From contig NZ_QUMD01000001.1 of assembly GCF_003481985.1 (NCBI RefSeq), forward strand, positions 248,001-312,000: a stretch of 64,000 nt of DNA, given 5' to 3'. Origin of the DNA: Clostridium sp. OF09-36 (GTDB lineage Bacteria > Bacillota > Clostridia > Lachnospirales > Lachnospiraceae). Each line of letters begins with the position of its first letter. The stretch's first letter is position 1. This document shows positions 44,178 to 54,394 of this stretch, piece after piece. The position numbers and the translations under genes are program-made. The notes beneath the pieces were generated by a model. That model did no database searches and was not told the origin of the DNA. It was given only the letters and a program-made list of their open reading frames with translations.

Positions 44178-47100
44178 TTATTCTTCATCAAAGGAATCGT
44201 CGGTGTAATCGTCGGATTCCCCTTCGAAATCATCGCTGCTGTCGTCGTTGTTATCGACATCAACCAGCTCTTCACCCTTGAACTCCTGCTTCTGGTAACC
44301 ATAGTCACCGAAGGATTCGTCGCGGTTGTAATGGCGGTCGCCCTCGATGATGGCACGCAGGTCGGTCTCGCCGTAGTCTACGTTCTCGCCAATCTCAACC
44401 TCGGTTCCGTCATCACGCAGTACGCTTACATCCAGGCCAAGGGACTGCAGCTCTTTTAACAGTACCTTGAAGGACTCCGGAATACCCGGCTCAGGGATGT
44501 TCTCGCCCTTGATGATTGCCTCGTAGGTCTTCACACGTCCGACAACATCATCGGACTTCACGGTCAGGATCTCCTGCAGGGTGTAGGATGCACCATATGC
44601 CTCCAGGGCCCAAACCTCCATCTCACCGAAACGCTGTCCGCCGAACTGTGCCTTACCACCCAGAGGCTGCTGGGTAACAAGGGAGTATGGGCCGGTGGAA
44701 CGTGCATGGATCTTATCGTCAACCAGGTGATGCAGCTTCAGGTAATGCATGTGACCGATGGTTACCGGGCTGTCGAAGTACTCGCCGGTACGTCCGTCAC
44801 GCAGTCTTACCTTACCGTCGCGGCGGAGCGGAACGCCCTTCCACAGCTCACGGTGCTCCAGATGGGAACCTAAGTAATCCATAACTTCCGGTTTCAGGGT
44901 ATCTTTGTATTTCTCTTCAAACTCCTCCCAGGAGGTGTTTACGTAATCGTTTGCAATTTCCAGGGTATCCATGATGTCTACCTCGTTCGCGCCCTCGAAT
45001 ACCGGGGTGGAAATGTTAAAGCCAAGTGCTTTACATGCAAGGCTTAAGTGCATCTCCAGGACCTGTCCGATGTTCATTCGGGAAGGTACGCCCAGCGGGT
45101 TTAAGACGATATCCAGCGGACGGCCATTCGGAAGGAACGGCATATCCTCTACCGGAAGTACGCGGGAAACGACACCCTTGTTACCATGACGTCCTGCCAT
45201 CTTATCGCCGACAGAGATCTTACGCTTCTGTGCAATGTAGATGCGGACACTCTGGTTTACGCCAGGAGCCAGCTCATCGCCGTTCTCTCTGGTAAATACT
45301 TTTGCGTCGATGATGACGCCGTAAGCACCGTGCGGTACTTTTAAGGAAGTATCACGTACTTCTCTTGCCTTCTCACCGAAGATCGCACGGAGCAGTCTCT
45401 CCTCAGCAGTCAGCTCGGTCTCACCCTTCGGGGTAACCTTACCGACCAGGATATCACCGGCACGGACCTCAGCACCGATACGAATGATACCTCTCTCGTC
45501 CAGGTCTTTTAATGCGTCGTCGCCGACACCCGGAACATCGCGGGTGATCTCTTCCGGTCCAAGCTTGGTGTCACGGGCTTCTGCCTCATACTCCTCGATA
45601 TGAACGGAGGTGTAGACATCTTCCATAACCAGTCTCTCACTTAAGAGAACCGCATCCTCGTAGTTGTAACCTTCCCAGGTCATGAAACCAATCAGCGGGT
45701 TCTTACCAAGAGCGATCTCACCGTTGCTGGTGGACGGACCGTCTGCGATGACCTCGCCTGCCTCAACGTGGTCGTTCTTGTAAACGAGTGGCTTCTGGTT
45801 GTAGCAGTTGGACTGGTTGCTTCGTGAGAATTTGATCAGATGATAAACATCTTTTGCGCCGTTGTCATCACGCTTGATGATGATCTCGTTGGAAGCGGAA
45901 CGCTCAACAACACCGGCATGCTTTGCTACTACGCAGACACCAGAGTCGACAGCAGCCTTGCCCTCGATACCGGTACCTACTGCAGGCGCCTCGGTTCTTA
46001 AAAGCGGAACGGCCTGACGCTGCATGTTAGATCCCATCAGTGCACGGTTTGCGTCATCGTTCTGCAGGAACGGGATCATGGATGTTGCTACGGAGAATAC
46101 CATCTTAGGAGATACGTCCATTAAGTCGATGGCTCTCTTCTGGAACTCGGAAGTCTCCTCACGGAAACGGCCGGCTACGTTATTGTTAATGAAATGGCCT
46201 TCCTCGTCGAGCGGGGTGTTTGCCTGTGCGACAACGAAGTTATCCTCCTCGTCTGCAGTCAGGTATACCACCTCGTCGGTTACACGCGGGTTAGCCGGGT
46301 CGGATTTGTCTACCACACGGTACGGAGCCTCGATGAAGCCGTACTCATTTACCTTTGCATAGGTTGCAAGGGAGTTGATCAGACCGATGTTCGGTCCCTC
46401 AGGAGTCTCGATCGGGCACATACGTCCGTAATGGGTGTAGTGTACATCTCGAACCTCGAATCCGGCACGGTCACGGGACAGACCGCCAGGTCCCAATGCG
46501 GAGAGACGTCTCTTGTGGGTCAGCTCAGACAGCGGGTTGTTCTGGTCCATGAACTGGGACAGCTGGGAACTTCCGAAGAACTCCTTCACTGCTGCGGTAA
46601 CCGGCTTGATGTTGATTAAGGACTGCGGAGTGATGCCGTCCATATCCTGGGTGGTCATACGCTCTCTTACCACACGCTCCATACGGGACAGACCGATGCG
46701 GTACTGGTTCTGTAACAGCTCACCAACAGCACGGATACGGCGGTTGCCAGATGGTCGATATCGTCTGCGTTACCGATGCCGCCTTCCAGATGCATGTTGT
46801 AGTTGATGGAAGCGATGATGTCTTCCTTGGTGATATGCTTCGGGATCAGCTCGGTGATGTTCTTATGAACCAGTTTCTTTAATGCTTCCTGGTCATCGCC
46901 AGCTTCTTCCAGAATAGTTTTTAATACCGGATAATATACTAATTCTGTAACACCGACTTCCTTCGGATCGAAGTCTGCATAAGCTGCCAGGTCAACCATT
47001 AAGTTGGACAGGACTTTGTAGTTGCGCTCCTCGGTCTGGATCATAACGTACGGAACTGCTGCGTTCTGCAGAGTGGTTGCCAGCTCTTTGTCGATCTTTG

Positions 47101-48034
47101 CGCCAGCCTCTGCTAAAACCTCTCCGGTGGTCATGTCCACTACATCCTCAGCCAGGATCTGGCCCTTGATGCGGTTTTTGAAGTGAAGCTTCTTATTGAA
47201 TTTATATCTGCCGACTTTGGCCAGGTCGTAACGGCGCGGGTCAAAGAACATGCTGTTTAACAGGCTTTCTGCACTATCAACGGATAACGGCTCGCCCGGA
47301 CGGATCTTACGGTAGAGCTCTAACAGGCCATCCTGATAGCTCTCTGCAGTATCCTTGCCAAAGCTTGCCAGCAGTTTCGGCTCCTCGCCGAACAGATCGA
47401 TGATCTCTGCGTTGGTGCCATAGCCCAGTGCACGCACCAGTACGGTTACCGGAACCTTACGGGTACGGTCTACACGAACGTAGAAGATATCATTGGAGTC
47501 GGTCTCATACTCCAGCCATGCACCACGGTTCGGGATAACCGTGCAGGTGTACAGCTCTTTACCGATCTTATCATGGCCGATTCCGTAGTAGATACCCGGA
47601 GAACGAACCAGCTGGCTTACGATAACTCGTTCAGCGCCGTTGATTACGAATGAGCCGGTATCGGTCATAAGCGGAAGATCTCCCATGAAGATCTCGTGCT
47701 CGTTGATCTCTTCTTTGTCCTTATTGTAAAGTCTTACCTTTACCTTTAAAGGTGCAGCGTAAGTTGCGTCGCGTTCTTTGCATTCTTCGATGTTATATTT
47801 GACTTCATCTTTACATAATGTAAAATCAACGAATTCGAGGCTTAAATGACCTGCGAAATCGGAGATTGGGGAGATATCTTCAAATACTTCCTTCAATCCT
47901 TCATCGAGGAACCACTGATAGGAGTCTTTCTGAATCTCAATCAGGTTTGGCATCTCAAGAACTTCTTTCTGTCTTGAGTAGCTCATTCTAACGCTCTTTC
48001 CCGATGTTACCGGGCGCATTCTGCTTTTCTCCAT
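44178..48034 (-). CDS. rpoB: RNA polymerase beta subunit (one frameshift)
   Basis: About 1285 residues. I prefer ATG 48034 (AGGGGTG 8 nt upstream) over the frame limit at 48121. N-terminal part: RMSYSRQKEVLEMPNLIEIQ. Rifampicin region: GSSQLSQFMDQNNPLSELTH and KRRLSALGPGGLSRDRAG, with the usual wild-type Ser, Asp, His and Arg residues. The break is near 46747: one missing base (CTG-GGC-AAC) joins DDIDHL to GNRRIRAVGEL. The gene is essential, so this is a sequence error. The C terminus has a striking acidic tail (NNDDSSDDFEGESDDYTDD). A strong promoter lies at 48120-48148. Confidence 0.95.
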
Positions 48035-48119
48035 TGACGTTTCACCCCTGTTTTCTAATCTAATTTCTGGCATATTTTTGGGCGCAAAAAGCCCAGAACG
48101 CCACAATAGTGCACACTCC

Positions 48120-48148
48120 ATAATATCATACGTCTGTCAAGCTGTCAA
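48120..48148 (-). promoter_or_regulatory. rpoBC promoter
   Basis: On the minus strand TTGACA (48143-48148), 17 nt, TATTAT (48120-48125). Predicted start is about 80 nt before the rpoB ATG. No ribosomal protein gene precedes rpoB here, unlike the common rplL-rpoB order, because the upstream gene is divergent. Confidence 0.75.
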
Positions 48149-48156
48149 GTTTTTCC

Positions 48157-48185
48157 TTGATTTTTTTTGCCGGAAATGCTATACT
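48157..48185 (+). promoter_or_regulatory. Promoter of the gene at 48238
   Basis: TTGATT (48157-48162), 17 nt, TATACT (48180-48185), divergent from the rpoBC promoter and about 10 bp from it. Confidence 0.65.
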
Positions 48186-48237
48186 TTTTGTACAGGTTTG
48201 TCCTGTTACATAAAAGAACCTAATGGAGGTATTCCCC

Positions 48238-48684
48238 ATGCAGACTTTTTTAAACGTTTTGCTGGTAATTCTGGTGATCGCAGTGATCGCCCTCGCGGTT
48301 CTGTACTTCTTAGGAAGAAAGCTCGAAAAACGTCAGGTAGAGCAGCAGCAGCTTCTGGAAATGTCCAAACAGACTGTATCCATGCTGGTCATTGACAAAA
48401 AGAAAATGAAGATCAAAGATTCCGGTCTTCCGAAAATGGTCTACGAGCAGACTCCGAAGTACATGCGCTGGGCAAAGGTTCCGGTTGTAAAGGCGAAGGT
48501 AGGTCCAAAGGTTATGACCCTGATGGCAGACGAGCGTGTATTTGCATCACTCCCGGTTAAGACCGAGGCAAAAGTGGTTGTGAGCGGTCTTTACATCACC
48601 GAGATCAAGAGTGTCCGCGGCGGAGCAATCCCGCAGGCACCGAAGAAAAAAGGTTTCTTTGCAAGATTTAAGAAAGAGAATTAA
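48238..48684 (+). CDS. Conserved hypothetical membrane-anchored protein
   Basis: 148 residues from ATG 48238, 8 nt after GGAGG. An N-terminal membrane segment (VLLVILVIAVIALAVLYFLG) is followed by a short coiled stretch (KLEKRQVEQQQLLEMSK) and a basic soluble domain (GPKVMTLMADERVFASLPVK, KKKGFFARFKKEN). I do not recognise a named family; similar short proteins occur in Lachnospiraceae. The soluble part should face the cytoplasm. It has its own promoter and a strong terminator, so it is a separate unit beside rpoBC. Confidence 0.8.
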   Translation: MQTFLNVLLVILVIAVIALAVLYFLGRKLEKRQVEQQQLLEMSKQTVSMLVIDKKKMKIKDSGLPKMVYEQTPKYMRWAKVPVVKAKVGPKVMTLMADERVFASLPVKTEAKVVVSGLYITEIKSVRGGAIPQAPKKKGFFARFKKEN

Positions 48685-48714
48685 TCTTGTCCGCATGTCC
48701 CACGGGGCAGAAAA

Positions 48715-48751
48715 AGAGGCAGTGCGTTTTGCGCAATGCCTCTTTTTTTTT
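48715..48751 (+). terminator. Rho-independent terminator
   Basis: AGAGGCAGTGCG (48715-48726) and CGCAATGCCTCT (48732-48743) form a 12-bp stem with one mismatch, followed by nine T. Confidence 0.92.
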
Positions 48752-48770
48752 ATGTCTTTTGTTTCTTTTC

Positions 48771-49222
48771 CTATTGTGCATTTCCCAGATCCAGCTTCGC
48801 GCAGTCCTTTGAAGTGATATCCAGGACAATGCGGCAATCCGAGACATGATCATAATTGATGTCGAGCGCATATTCCACCTCAACCTTCAAATGGTCATTC
48901 TCCTCCTCAAACCCGATCCGGCTGGTCGTCATTTCCACCAGCAGCTCTCCCATCGGGGTTACATAATGAGTCTGGGTCTTTTTGTCCAGCTCAAACACCA
49001 TATTCGCAGATACCGGTCCGCTTTTTTTGATCTCCAGCTTCTCCGGAGTCAGCTTCATGGTGTTGCGGATGGCTCCATCCATCCCTTCCATCACCTCATC
49101 GTAGATCAGGTAATGCTTATTGTTTTTCCAGAAGTAATCCCCCGAGGTGATCACCTCCACCGTTCCTTCATCGCCCTCCATGGCTGAAGGCCGCTTAAAC
49201 GGATCAATACATCTCTTGTCAT
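48771..49222 (-). CDS. DUF1934 (calycin-like) protein (one frameshift)
   Basis: About 150 residues. The main frame from 49181 gives MEGDEGTVEVITSGDYFW, LIYDEVMEG and MGELLVEMTTSRIGFEEE, which match the small beta-barrel DUF1934 family. The missing N terminus lies in the next frame from ATG 49222 (MTRDVLIRLSGLQ). One missing base near 49183 (CAG-CCN-ATG) unites them. The function is unknown; in Firmicutes the family often lies near murI or argS. Here it follows murI on the same strand by 78 bp. Confidence 0.8.
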
Positions 49223-49300
49223 AATCTCAACTCTCTCATGGCATATCGTTTTGTTTCCCGTTCTGGCAGTTCTCTCCGGTTCTGCGTTTCACAGGCAGGA

Positions 49301-50121
49301 TCAATATTCCTCAATGTTGATCTTCTTTGTCTCTTTCACGTCCTGCGGCAGGATCGAGCTTGCAAAATCCGTAAACTTTTCCGCAAGGTCACTGACATAA
49401 AACTGGTGCTTTTCCCCTGCAAACGGCGCAAATGGGTCGCGGCTTAAGCCCTTCTCCGCAAGAAGCCCACGCAGCTCAATGGCGGTCTCGTAGGCCGGAT
49501 TTACCAGCGTCACATCTTCTCCCATCAGCGTCTCAGCGTCGATCGCAGAAGCGGGTAATGGGTGCAGCCCATTACCAGGGTATCAATATACTTTTCTTTC
49601 AGCACGCTTAAGTAGCGGGATGCGATCTCATCTGTCACCGGATCATGAAGCCATCCTTCCTCTACCAGCGGACAAAAGAGCGGGCACGACTTGCCAAACA
49701 CCTGAATTCCCGGCTTCATCTTCTTCATCACTTCCGTGTAAATACCACTGCCGACCGTTGCTTCTGTTCCAATGACACCGATCCGCCCGTTGCGTGTTGC
49801 ATCCACGGCGGCCCGGGCGCCGGCATTGATCACACCGATGACCGGAATATCCGACTCGGCCGCCACGGTATCCAGTGTCAGGGCTGTTGCCGTATTGCAG
49901 GCAATGACGATTGCCTTTACCTCCTTTGTCCTAAGGAAACGGATGATTTGTCTGGAATAGCGGAGCACGGTATCTCTGGACTTGCTTCCGTACGGTACCC
50001 GCGCCGTATCGCCAAAATAGATGATCCGCTCGTCGGGCAGCTGCCGCATGATCTCCCTTGCTACCGTCAGGCCGCCCACACCGGAATCGAATACGCCCAC
50101 CGGCGCGTTTTTGTCGATCAT
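49301..50121 (-). CDS. murI: Glutamate racemase (one frameshift)
   Basis: About 273 residues. FDSGVGGLTVAREI and GDTARVPYG open the protein, IACNTATAL and VMGCTHYPLL carry the two catalytic cysteines. The frame is lost near 49528, after LLRSTLRR; one missing base (CGC-CTG-ATG) restores LMGEDVTLVNPAYETA and the C terminus down to 49301. It makes D-glutamate for peptidoglycan and is essential in most bacteria, so a true break is unlikely. It starts 5 bp after ddl stops, forming a cell-wall precursor operon. Confidence 0.92.
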
Positions 50122-50126
50122 GTCAC

Positions 50127-51185
50127 TTACCTCTCAAACGCCAGGCTGATCAGACGTTCTACCAGCTCTGCCTTCGGGATGCCTGCTGCCTCCCAGAGCA
50201 TCGGATACATGCTGATGGCGGTAAAGCCCGGCATGGTATTAATTTCGTTGAAGATGACCTCGCCTTCCTTTGTCACAAAGAAATCGACACGGGACAGGCC
50301 ATAGCCATCGACTGCGTTAAAGATCTTTGCTGCTGCCTCGCGCACACGTTCAGCGGAATCTCCCGGAAGCTCCGGTCCGATGACAGTACGGGACTCTTCA
50401 TTGTTATACTTTGCATCGAAATCATAGAACTCTGCTGCTGCCAGGATCTCACCGACGCCGGAAGCCTTAACCGGCTTCTGTCCGCCGCCTAAAACTGCGC
50501 ACTCTACCTCATGGCCCACAATGGTCTCCTCCACCAGGATCTTGCGGTCATGCTTTGCTGCCTCCTTCAAGGCTGCTACCAGGCCTTCCCGGTTTTCTGC
50601 CTTGCTGACGCCGCGGGAGGAACCAGCGTTGGACGGCTTTACAAAGACCGGATACTGAAAGCGTGACTCAACCTGTGCAACCACTGCATCGATATCCTTT
50701 TCCATCTTCCAGCGCATGACCGGAACATAAGCTGCCTGGCGGATACCCAGGTCATCTACAATGATCTTGGTGTAAAGCTTATCCATGGAAACTGCCGATG
50801 CCAGCACGCCGCAGCCCACGTACGGGATCTTAGCCAGCTCAAAGATTCCCTGAACGGTACCATCCTCGCCGTAAAGTCCGTGAAGGACCGGGAATGCCAC
50901 ATCGATCTTCTCTTCCCTGGTCACGCCATTTTCCGTGATCATGGCACACTTCTTGGTCGCATCCGGGGAGATGATAACGTCTGCCTTGCTCTCTCTCCAC
51001 GCCCCGGAACGGATTTCCTCCACACTGTCAGCCTTGACCCAGTGGCCTTCCTCGGTGATACCGATCAGAAGCAGCTCATACTTTTCTTTATCTATCTGGT
51101 CAATCACATTTGCCGCAGACACACAGGATACAACATGCTCCGATGACTGTCCGCCGAACAGAACTGCGATTTTTTTCTTACTCAT
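50127..51185 (-). CDS. ddl: D-alanine--D-alanine ligase
   Basis: 352 residues. KIAVLFGGQSSEHVVS is the N-terminal signature, FPVLHGLYGEDGTVQG the second, FVKPSNAGSSRGVSKA the ATP-grasp loop and FNEINTMPGFTAIS the metal site. GEDGTVQ and the Tyr in KIPYVGCG favour a normal D-Ala-D-Ala ligase over D-lactate types. The frame is intact. It is the first gene of the ddl-murI-DUF1934 unit, with an extended -10 (TGTTATAAT) about 45 nt upstream of its ATG. Confidence 0.94.
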   Translation of the reverse strand: MSKKKIAVLFGGQSSEHVVSCVSAANVIDQIDKEKYELLLIGITEEGHWVKADSVEEIRSGAWRESKADVIISPDATKKCAMITENGVTREEKIDVAFPVLHGLYGEDGTVQGIFELAKIPYVGCGVLASAVSMDKLYTKIIVDDLGIRQAAYVPVMRWKMEKDIDAVVAQVESRFQYPVFVKPSNAGSSRGVSKAENREGLVAALKEAAKHDRKILVEETIVGHEVECAVLGGGQKPVKASGVGEILAAAEFYDFDAKYNNEESRTVIGPELPGDSAERVREAAAKIFNAVDGYGLSRVDFFVTKEGEVIFNEINTMPGFTAISMYPMLWEAAGIPKAELVERLISLAFER

Positions 51186-51294
51186 AACAAGATTTCCTTT
51201 CTTTATTCAAAATGTCTGATTAATTATAACATACCTGTCAACACTTAAAAAGTGACAGTACACAAAAAAAGATTGATGAAGCGGAGGTTTTTCC

Positions 51295-51966
51295 ATGAAA
51301 ACTAAATCTATGTCGCGTCCACTCTTTCCACCCTTATTTTTCCTGCTGCTTCTGTTCTTTCTGCTTCTCTCCATGGGAAGCCTGCAAAAAAGCCGGGAAG
51401 ATCTGGCCGGACGCATCGCACCATCCATCCTGCGGTTTCACATTCTTGCAAACAGCGATTCCAAAGAGGACCAGGCCGTCAAGCTGGAGGTGCGCAGCTA
51501 CCTGCTGGACTGGATCTGTGACCGGCTGCCCGAAACCGTAAACAGCAAAGAAAGCATGGTTTCCTGGCTGGAAGAAAACCAGTCCGGCCTGGAAAGTGCC
51601 GCCGGCCATTTTCTGATGCAAAAAGGGATATCTTACCAGGCGCATCTGTCTCTGGAGCGCACATACTTTCCCACCCGGGTCTACGATGACCTGGTCATTC
51701 CCTGCGGAACCTACGACGCTGCGCGGGTGATCCTCGGAAAAGGGAAGGGGCACAACTGGTGGTGCGTGCTCTACCCGCGCTTCTGCTTTCTGGATGAAGT
51801 GTGCAAAGAGATCCCCGAAGAAAGCCGGGATAAGCTCCGGGATAAATTAAATCAGGGCGATTACTCCCTGTTAGAGGATCATCGCCCTGATGTCAAAATC
51901 CGTTTTTTCTTTTTTCCTTGTCTTGATCCTGTGCTGCCATCACACGGCACAGGCCAAATGGCATAG
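51295..51966 (+). CDS. spoIIR: Stage II sporulation protein R
   Basis: 223 residues. A long hydrophobic N-terminal export segment (LFPPLFFLLLLFFLLLSMGS) is followed by the SpoIIR core: ILRFHILANSDSKEDQAVKL, VRSYLLDW, LVIPCGTYDAARVILGKGKG, HNWWCVLYPRFCF. Made in the forespore, it signals across the septum to trigger processing of pro-sigma-E by SpoIIGA. This supports a spore-forming host. GGAGG precedes the ATG. The 3' end nearly touches the convergent efflux operon (3-bp gap). Confidence 0.93.
   Translation: MKTKSMSRPLFPPLFFLLLLFFLLLSMGSLQKSREDLAGRIAPSILRFHILANSDSKEDQAVKLEVRSYLLDWICDRLPETVNSKESMVSWLEENQSGLESAAGHFLMQKGISYQAHLSLERTYFPTRVYDDLVIPCGTYDAARVILGKGKGHNWWCVLYPRFCFLDEVCKEIPEESRDKLRDKLNQGDYSLLEDHRPDVKIRFFFFPCLDPVLPSHGTGQMA
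51851..51901 (-). terminator. Possible efflux-operon terminator inside spoIIR
   Basis: ATCAGGGCGAT (51851-51861) and ATCGCCCTGAT (51891-51901) are perfect 11-bp complements. On the minus strand the hairpin is followed by TTAATTTAT. It starts about 69 nt past the stop of the convergent TolC-like gene, within the spoIIR coding sequence. Confidence 0.45.
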
Positions 51967-51969
51967 CAG

Positions 51970-53181
51970 CTATTCCACGGTTGCCAAGCCTTCAATGCCC
52001 CAGTCATAGGCATTCATGGCCGACCACAGATCAAGCTCTGCCGCTTCCTTTGCAGCCTTCTTCTGGTTGTAGCTGATCTGAGTGCCGACGTACTGCATCT
52101 CAGACAAAAGACCGTTCTGGTACTGCCGCTGCGCTGCCCCATTGCTCTTTTCAGCAGCCGCATAGCCGGTCTGCGCGGCCTCGTAAGCAGCCTTTTTATC
52201 CAGAACATCCTGGTAAAGGCGCTGCATCTCGATCGTCAGCTTCTGCTCACCCTCGTTGATCGTGTTCAGTCGGGCTGCGATCTGGGCGTTGGTCTCGCCC
52301 TTTGCAGAGGTTCTCTGGCCGATCAGCGTATAGTTATTGCCGATTGCCTTCTTTGTGTCTGCTTCCAGATTCATGCCATCTAACCTGCCCATATCAAAAG
52401 CCGGAAGGTTCTGGATCTGCACACCGCTGTTAGTATCATAGCCAAGCAGCAGACACAGGGTACGATACACGCTGTCCTCCTGGGACTGCAGCGAGGCCAG
52501 CTGGGCCTTCGCCCCGATGAGAGACGTTTGTGCACTGACTAAATCCGTCTGGTTTGCCAGTCCGAGTCCTGCCATCCGCTCATACATATCGCACTGTTTC
52601 TGGTACAGGTCCACCAGCGTCTCCAGCGTCGCCTTATTATCCACGATGGTATTGTAGCCGATCATGGCACTCTGGGCACCGGAGACCACCTGTTTTTCAT
52701 ACTGGCGGATCGTGGCCGTGTTGACCTTGCTGGTGTCCCAGTTCGTCACTGTATCCCGGATTCCCTGGACCAGACTGTGGTAACCGCTCTTTAAGCTTTC
52801 CATCTGCTTCACCGAACTTTTCAGCTGCGGCATCAGCTTTTTCGCCTGCTTTAACGGCTTTAAAACGTCATCAATATTGTCCATGGATTTATCATAGGTG
52901 CTTTCCAGCTCCGTCAGCATATTCTGGTAGTCTTCCTTCGACTCTCCATACTTTCTCCAGGCCTCCGAAATGTTCGGGTTATACTCCCGCACACGCAGGG
53001 TAAGCTCATCGTATTCCAGAACATTGTCCTGCAGCTTTGCCAGCGTTTCCGCATCGTATTTTTCAGGTCCCGGCTCTGCTCCGGGACCGGTAGGCGCATA
53101 CCCGGCAAAGGCCGGAACCACCGATGCAGACGCAAGAACTGCCGCAAGCCCCAAAGCAAGGATCTGATGTTTTCTTTTCAT
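51970..53181 (-). CDS. TolC-family secreted coiled-coil protein (second copy)
   Basis: 403 residues from ATG 53181, after AAGGAG. A cleavable signal (ILALGLAAVLASASVVPAFA) precedes a long helical region with repeated heptads typical of the TolC/OEP family (LGLANQTDLVSAQTSLIGAK, YQNGLLSEMQYVGTQISYNQ). It lies last in an operon with a membrane-fusion protein, an RND pump and another TolC-like gene. A monoderm Firmicute has no outer membrane, so its site of action (cell wall or periplasm-like space) is unclear. The neighbouring gene at 53196 is a paralogue with the same ending style (W-A-NGLAS versus W-G-EGLAT). Confidence 0.85.
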   Translation of the reverse strand: MKRKHQILALGLAAVLASASVVPAFAGYAPTGPGAEPGPEKYDAETLAKLQDNVLEYDELTLRVREYNPNISEAWRKYGESKEDYQNMLTELESTYDKSMDNIDDVLKPLKQAKKLMPQLKSSVKQMESLKSGYHSLVQGIRDTVTNWDTSKVNTATIRQYEKQVVSGAQSAMIGYNTIVDNKATLETLVDLYQKQCDMYERMAGLGLANQTDLVSAQTSLIGAKAQLASLQSQEDSVYRTLCLLLGYDTNSGVQIQNLPAFDMGRLDGMNLEADTKKAIGNNYTLIGQRTSAKGETNAQIAARLNTINEGEQKLTIEMQRLYQDVLDKKAAYEAAQTGYAAAEKSNGAAQRQYQNGLLSEMQYVGTQISYNQKKAAKEAAELDLWSAMNAYDWGIEGLATVE

Positions 53182-53195
53182 ATCACACACGCTCC

Positions 53196-54364
53196 TTATG
53201 AGGTACTTGCAAGACCGTTCACTGCCCAGTCATAGGTTTCCATGGTCTGGAACAGGGTCAGGTCTGCCGTCTTTAAGGCAAGCTCTGCATTTTCTACGGT
53301 GATCTGCTGGTTCTCCAGCTGGTTTCTGCTGGCCTTTCCCTGGTCAAACTGCAGCTGCATGCTGTTTAAATTCCGCTTTGCCAGATCCAGGTTTGCTTCT
53401 GCCTGGTCATATGCCAGCTTTGCAGTCAGCACATTCTGGTAATTAGTCACCAGGCAGAGCCGATCTTTCTCTCATTATCCTCGATGGTCTTCTGCAGGCT
53501 TTCCTTCGTGTTAGCGCTGGTGGCATTTGCCAGCTTCTTTTTATTCACCTTTAAGGTGTAATTGTTTTCCAGCGCCTGCGCCTTATCTGTCTCCGGGTTC
53601 ATTGCCGCGATGCGGTTCATATCCGAAACAGGTACCGCTGTAATTTCCGGGGTATCGTTGTACTTCCAGCCCAGCATAACCTGAAGCTTCTGGCGCACAT
53701 TCTCAATAGCTGCTTTCGAGGACTCCACCGTGCGCTCTGCATTCTGGATGCTTTCCTGCGCATTTAAAACATCTACCTGCGTACTCATGCCAAGGGCTGC
53801 CTGCGTCTGTGTGGAGGTTAAGGAAATCTCTGCCTGACGCTTTGCAAGCTCTGCCTGCTTTAACGCCAGCTGGTCCTTCTCATAACTGATCATGTTGGAC
53901 TGTGCCACCGTCACCAGCGTTTTTTCTGCGGACTTATAATTCAGGTAGACGATCTCACTGTCCTGCAGGTTATCATCTGCCTGCGATTCCATATTCTTTG
54001 CCTGGACCTCTGCCATGACAACCGAACCGACCATCATACCGTATGTCGCCTCGTCGCTGTCCGGGTAAGTAATGCTGGAATAGATTTCATCGGCCATATC
54101 ACGGTATTTGGATGATACATCGTCCTTGGTATCACCATATTTCCGCTTAAACTCCGCCAGGTCCAGATTGTTGGTCTGCACGGTGGCGTTGTATTCCTGG
54201 ATCAGGCCTTCCAGTTCATCGTACTCAATCGTATTGTCCCGTAATTTTGCCCACTCCTCAGCGCTGCGGGCGAACTCCGGGCTGGCGGCAAACGCCGTCA
54301 CCGGCGCTGCCGTCACCATGACTCCGGCAAGTGCCAGAGACAATGTCTGTTTGAATCGTTTCAT
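53196..54364 (-). CDS. TolC-family secreted coiled-coil protein (first copy, one frameshift)
   Basis: About 389 residues from ATG 54364 (GGAGG upstream). Signal sequence TLSLALAGVMVTAAPVTAFA, then TolC-type helices (EWAKLRDNTIEYDELEGLIQ, LGMSTQVDVLNAQESIQNAE). The frame breaks near 53454: one missing base (GCC-CTG-GTG) joins ERKIGSA to LVTNYQNVLTAKLAYDQAEA. It is paralogous to the next gene; both begin their mature part with a LRDNTIEYDEL/LQDNVLEYDEL motif. The two may assemble together with the pump. The start is 31 bp after the RND gene. Confidence 0.82.
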
Positions 54365-54394
54365 TATAAACATCCTCCGAAGCCGTCTGGCTTA

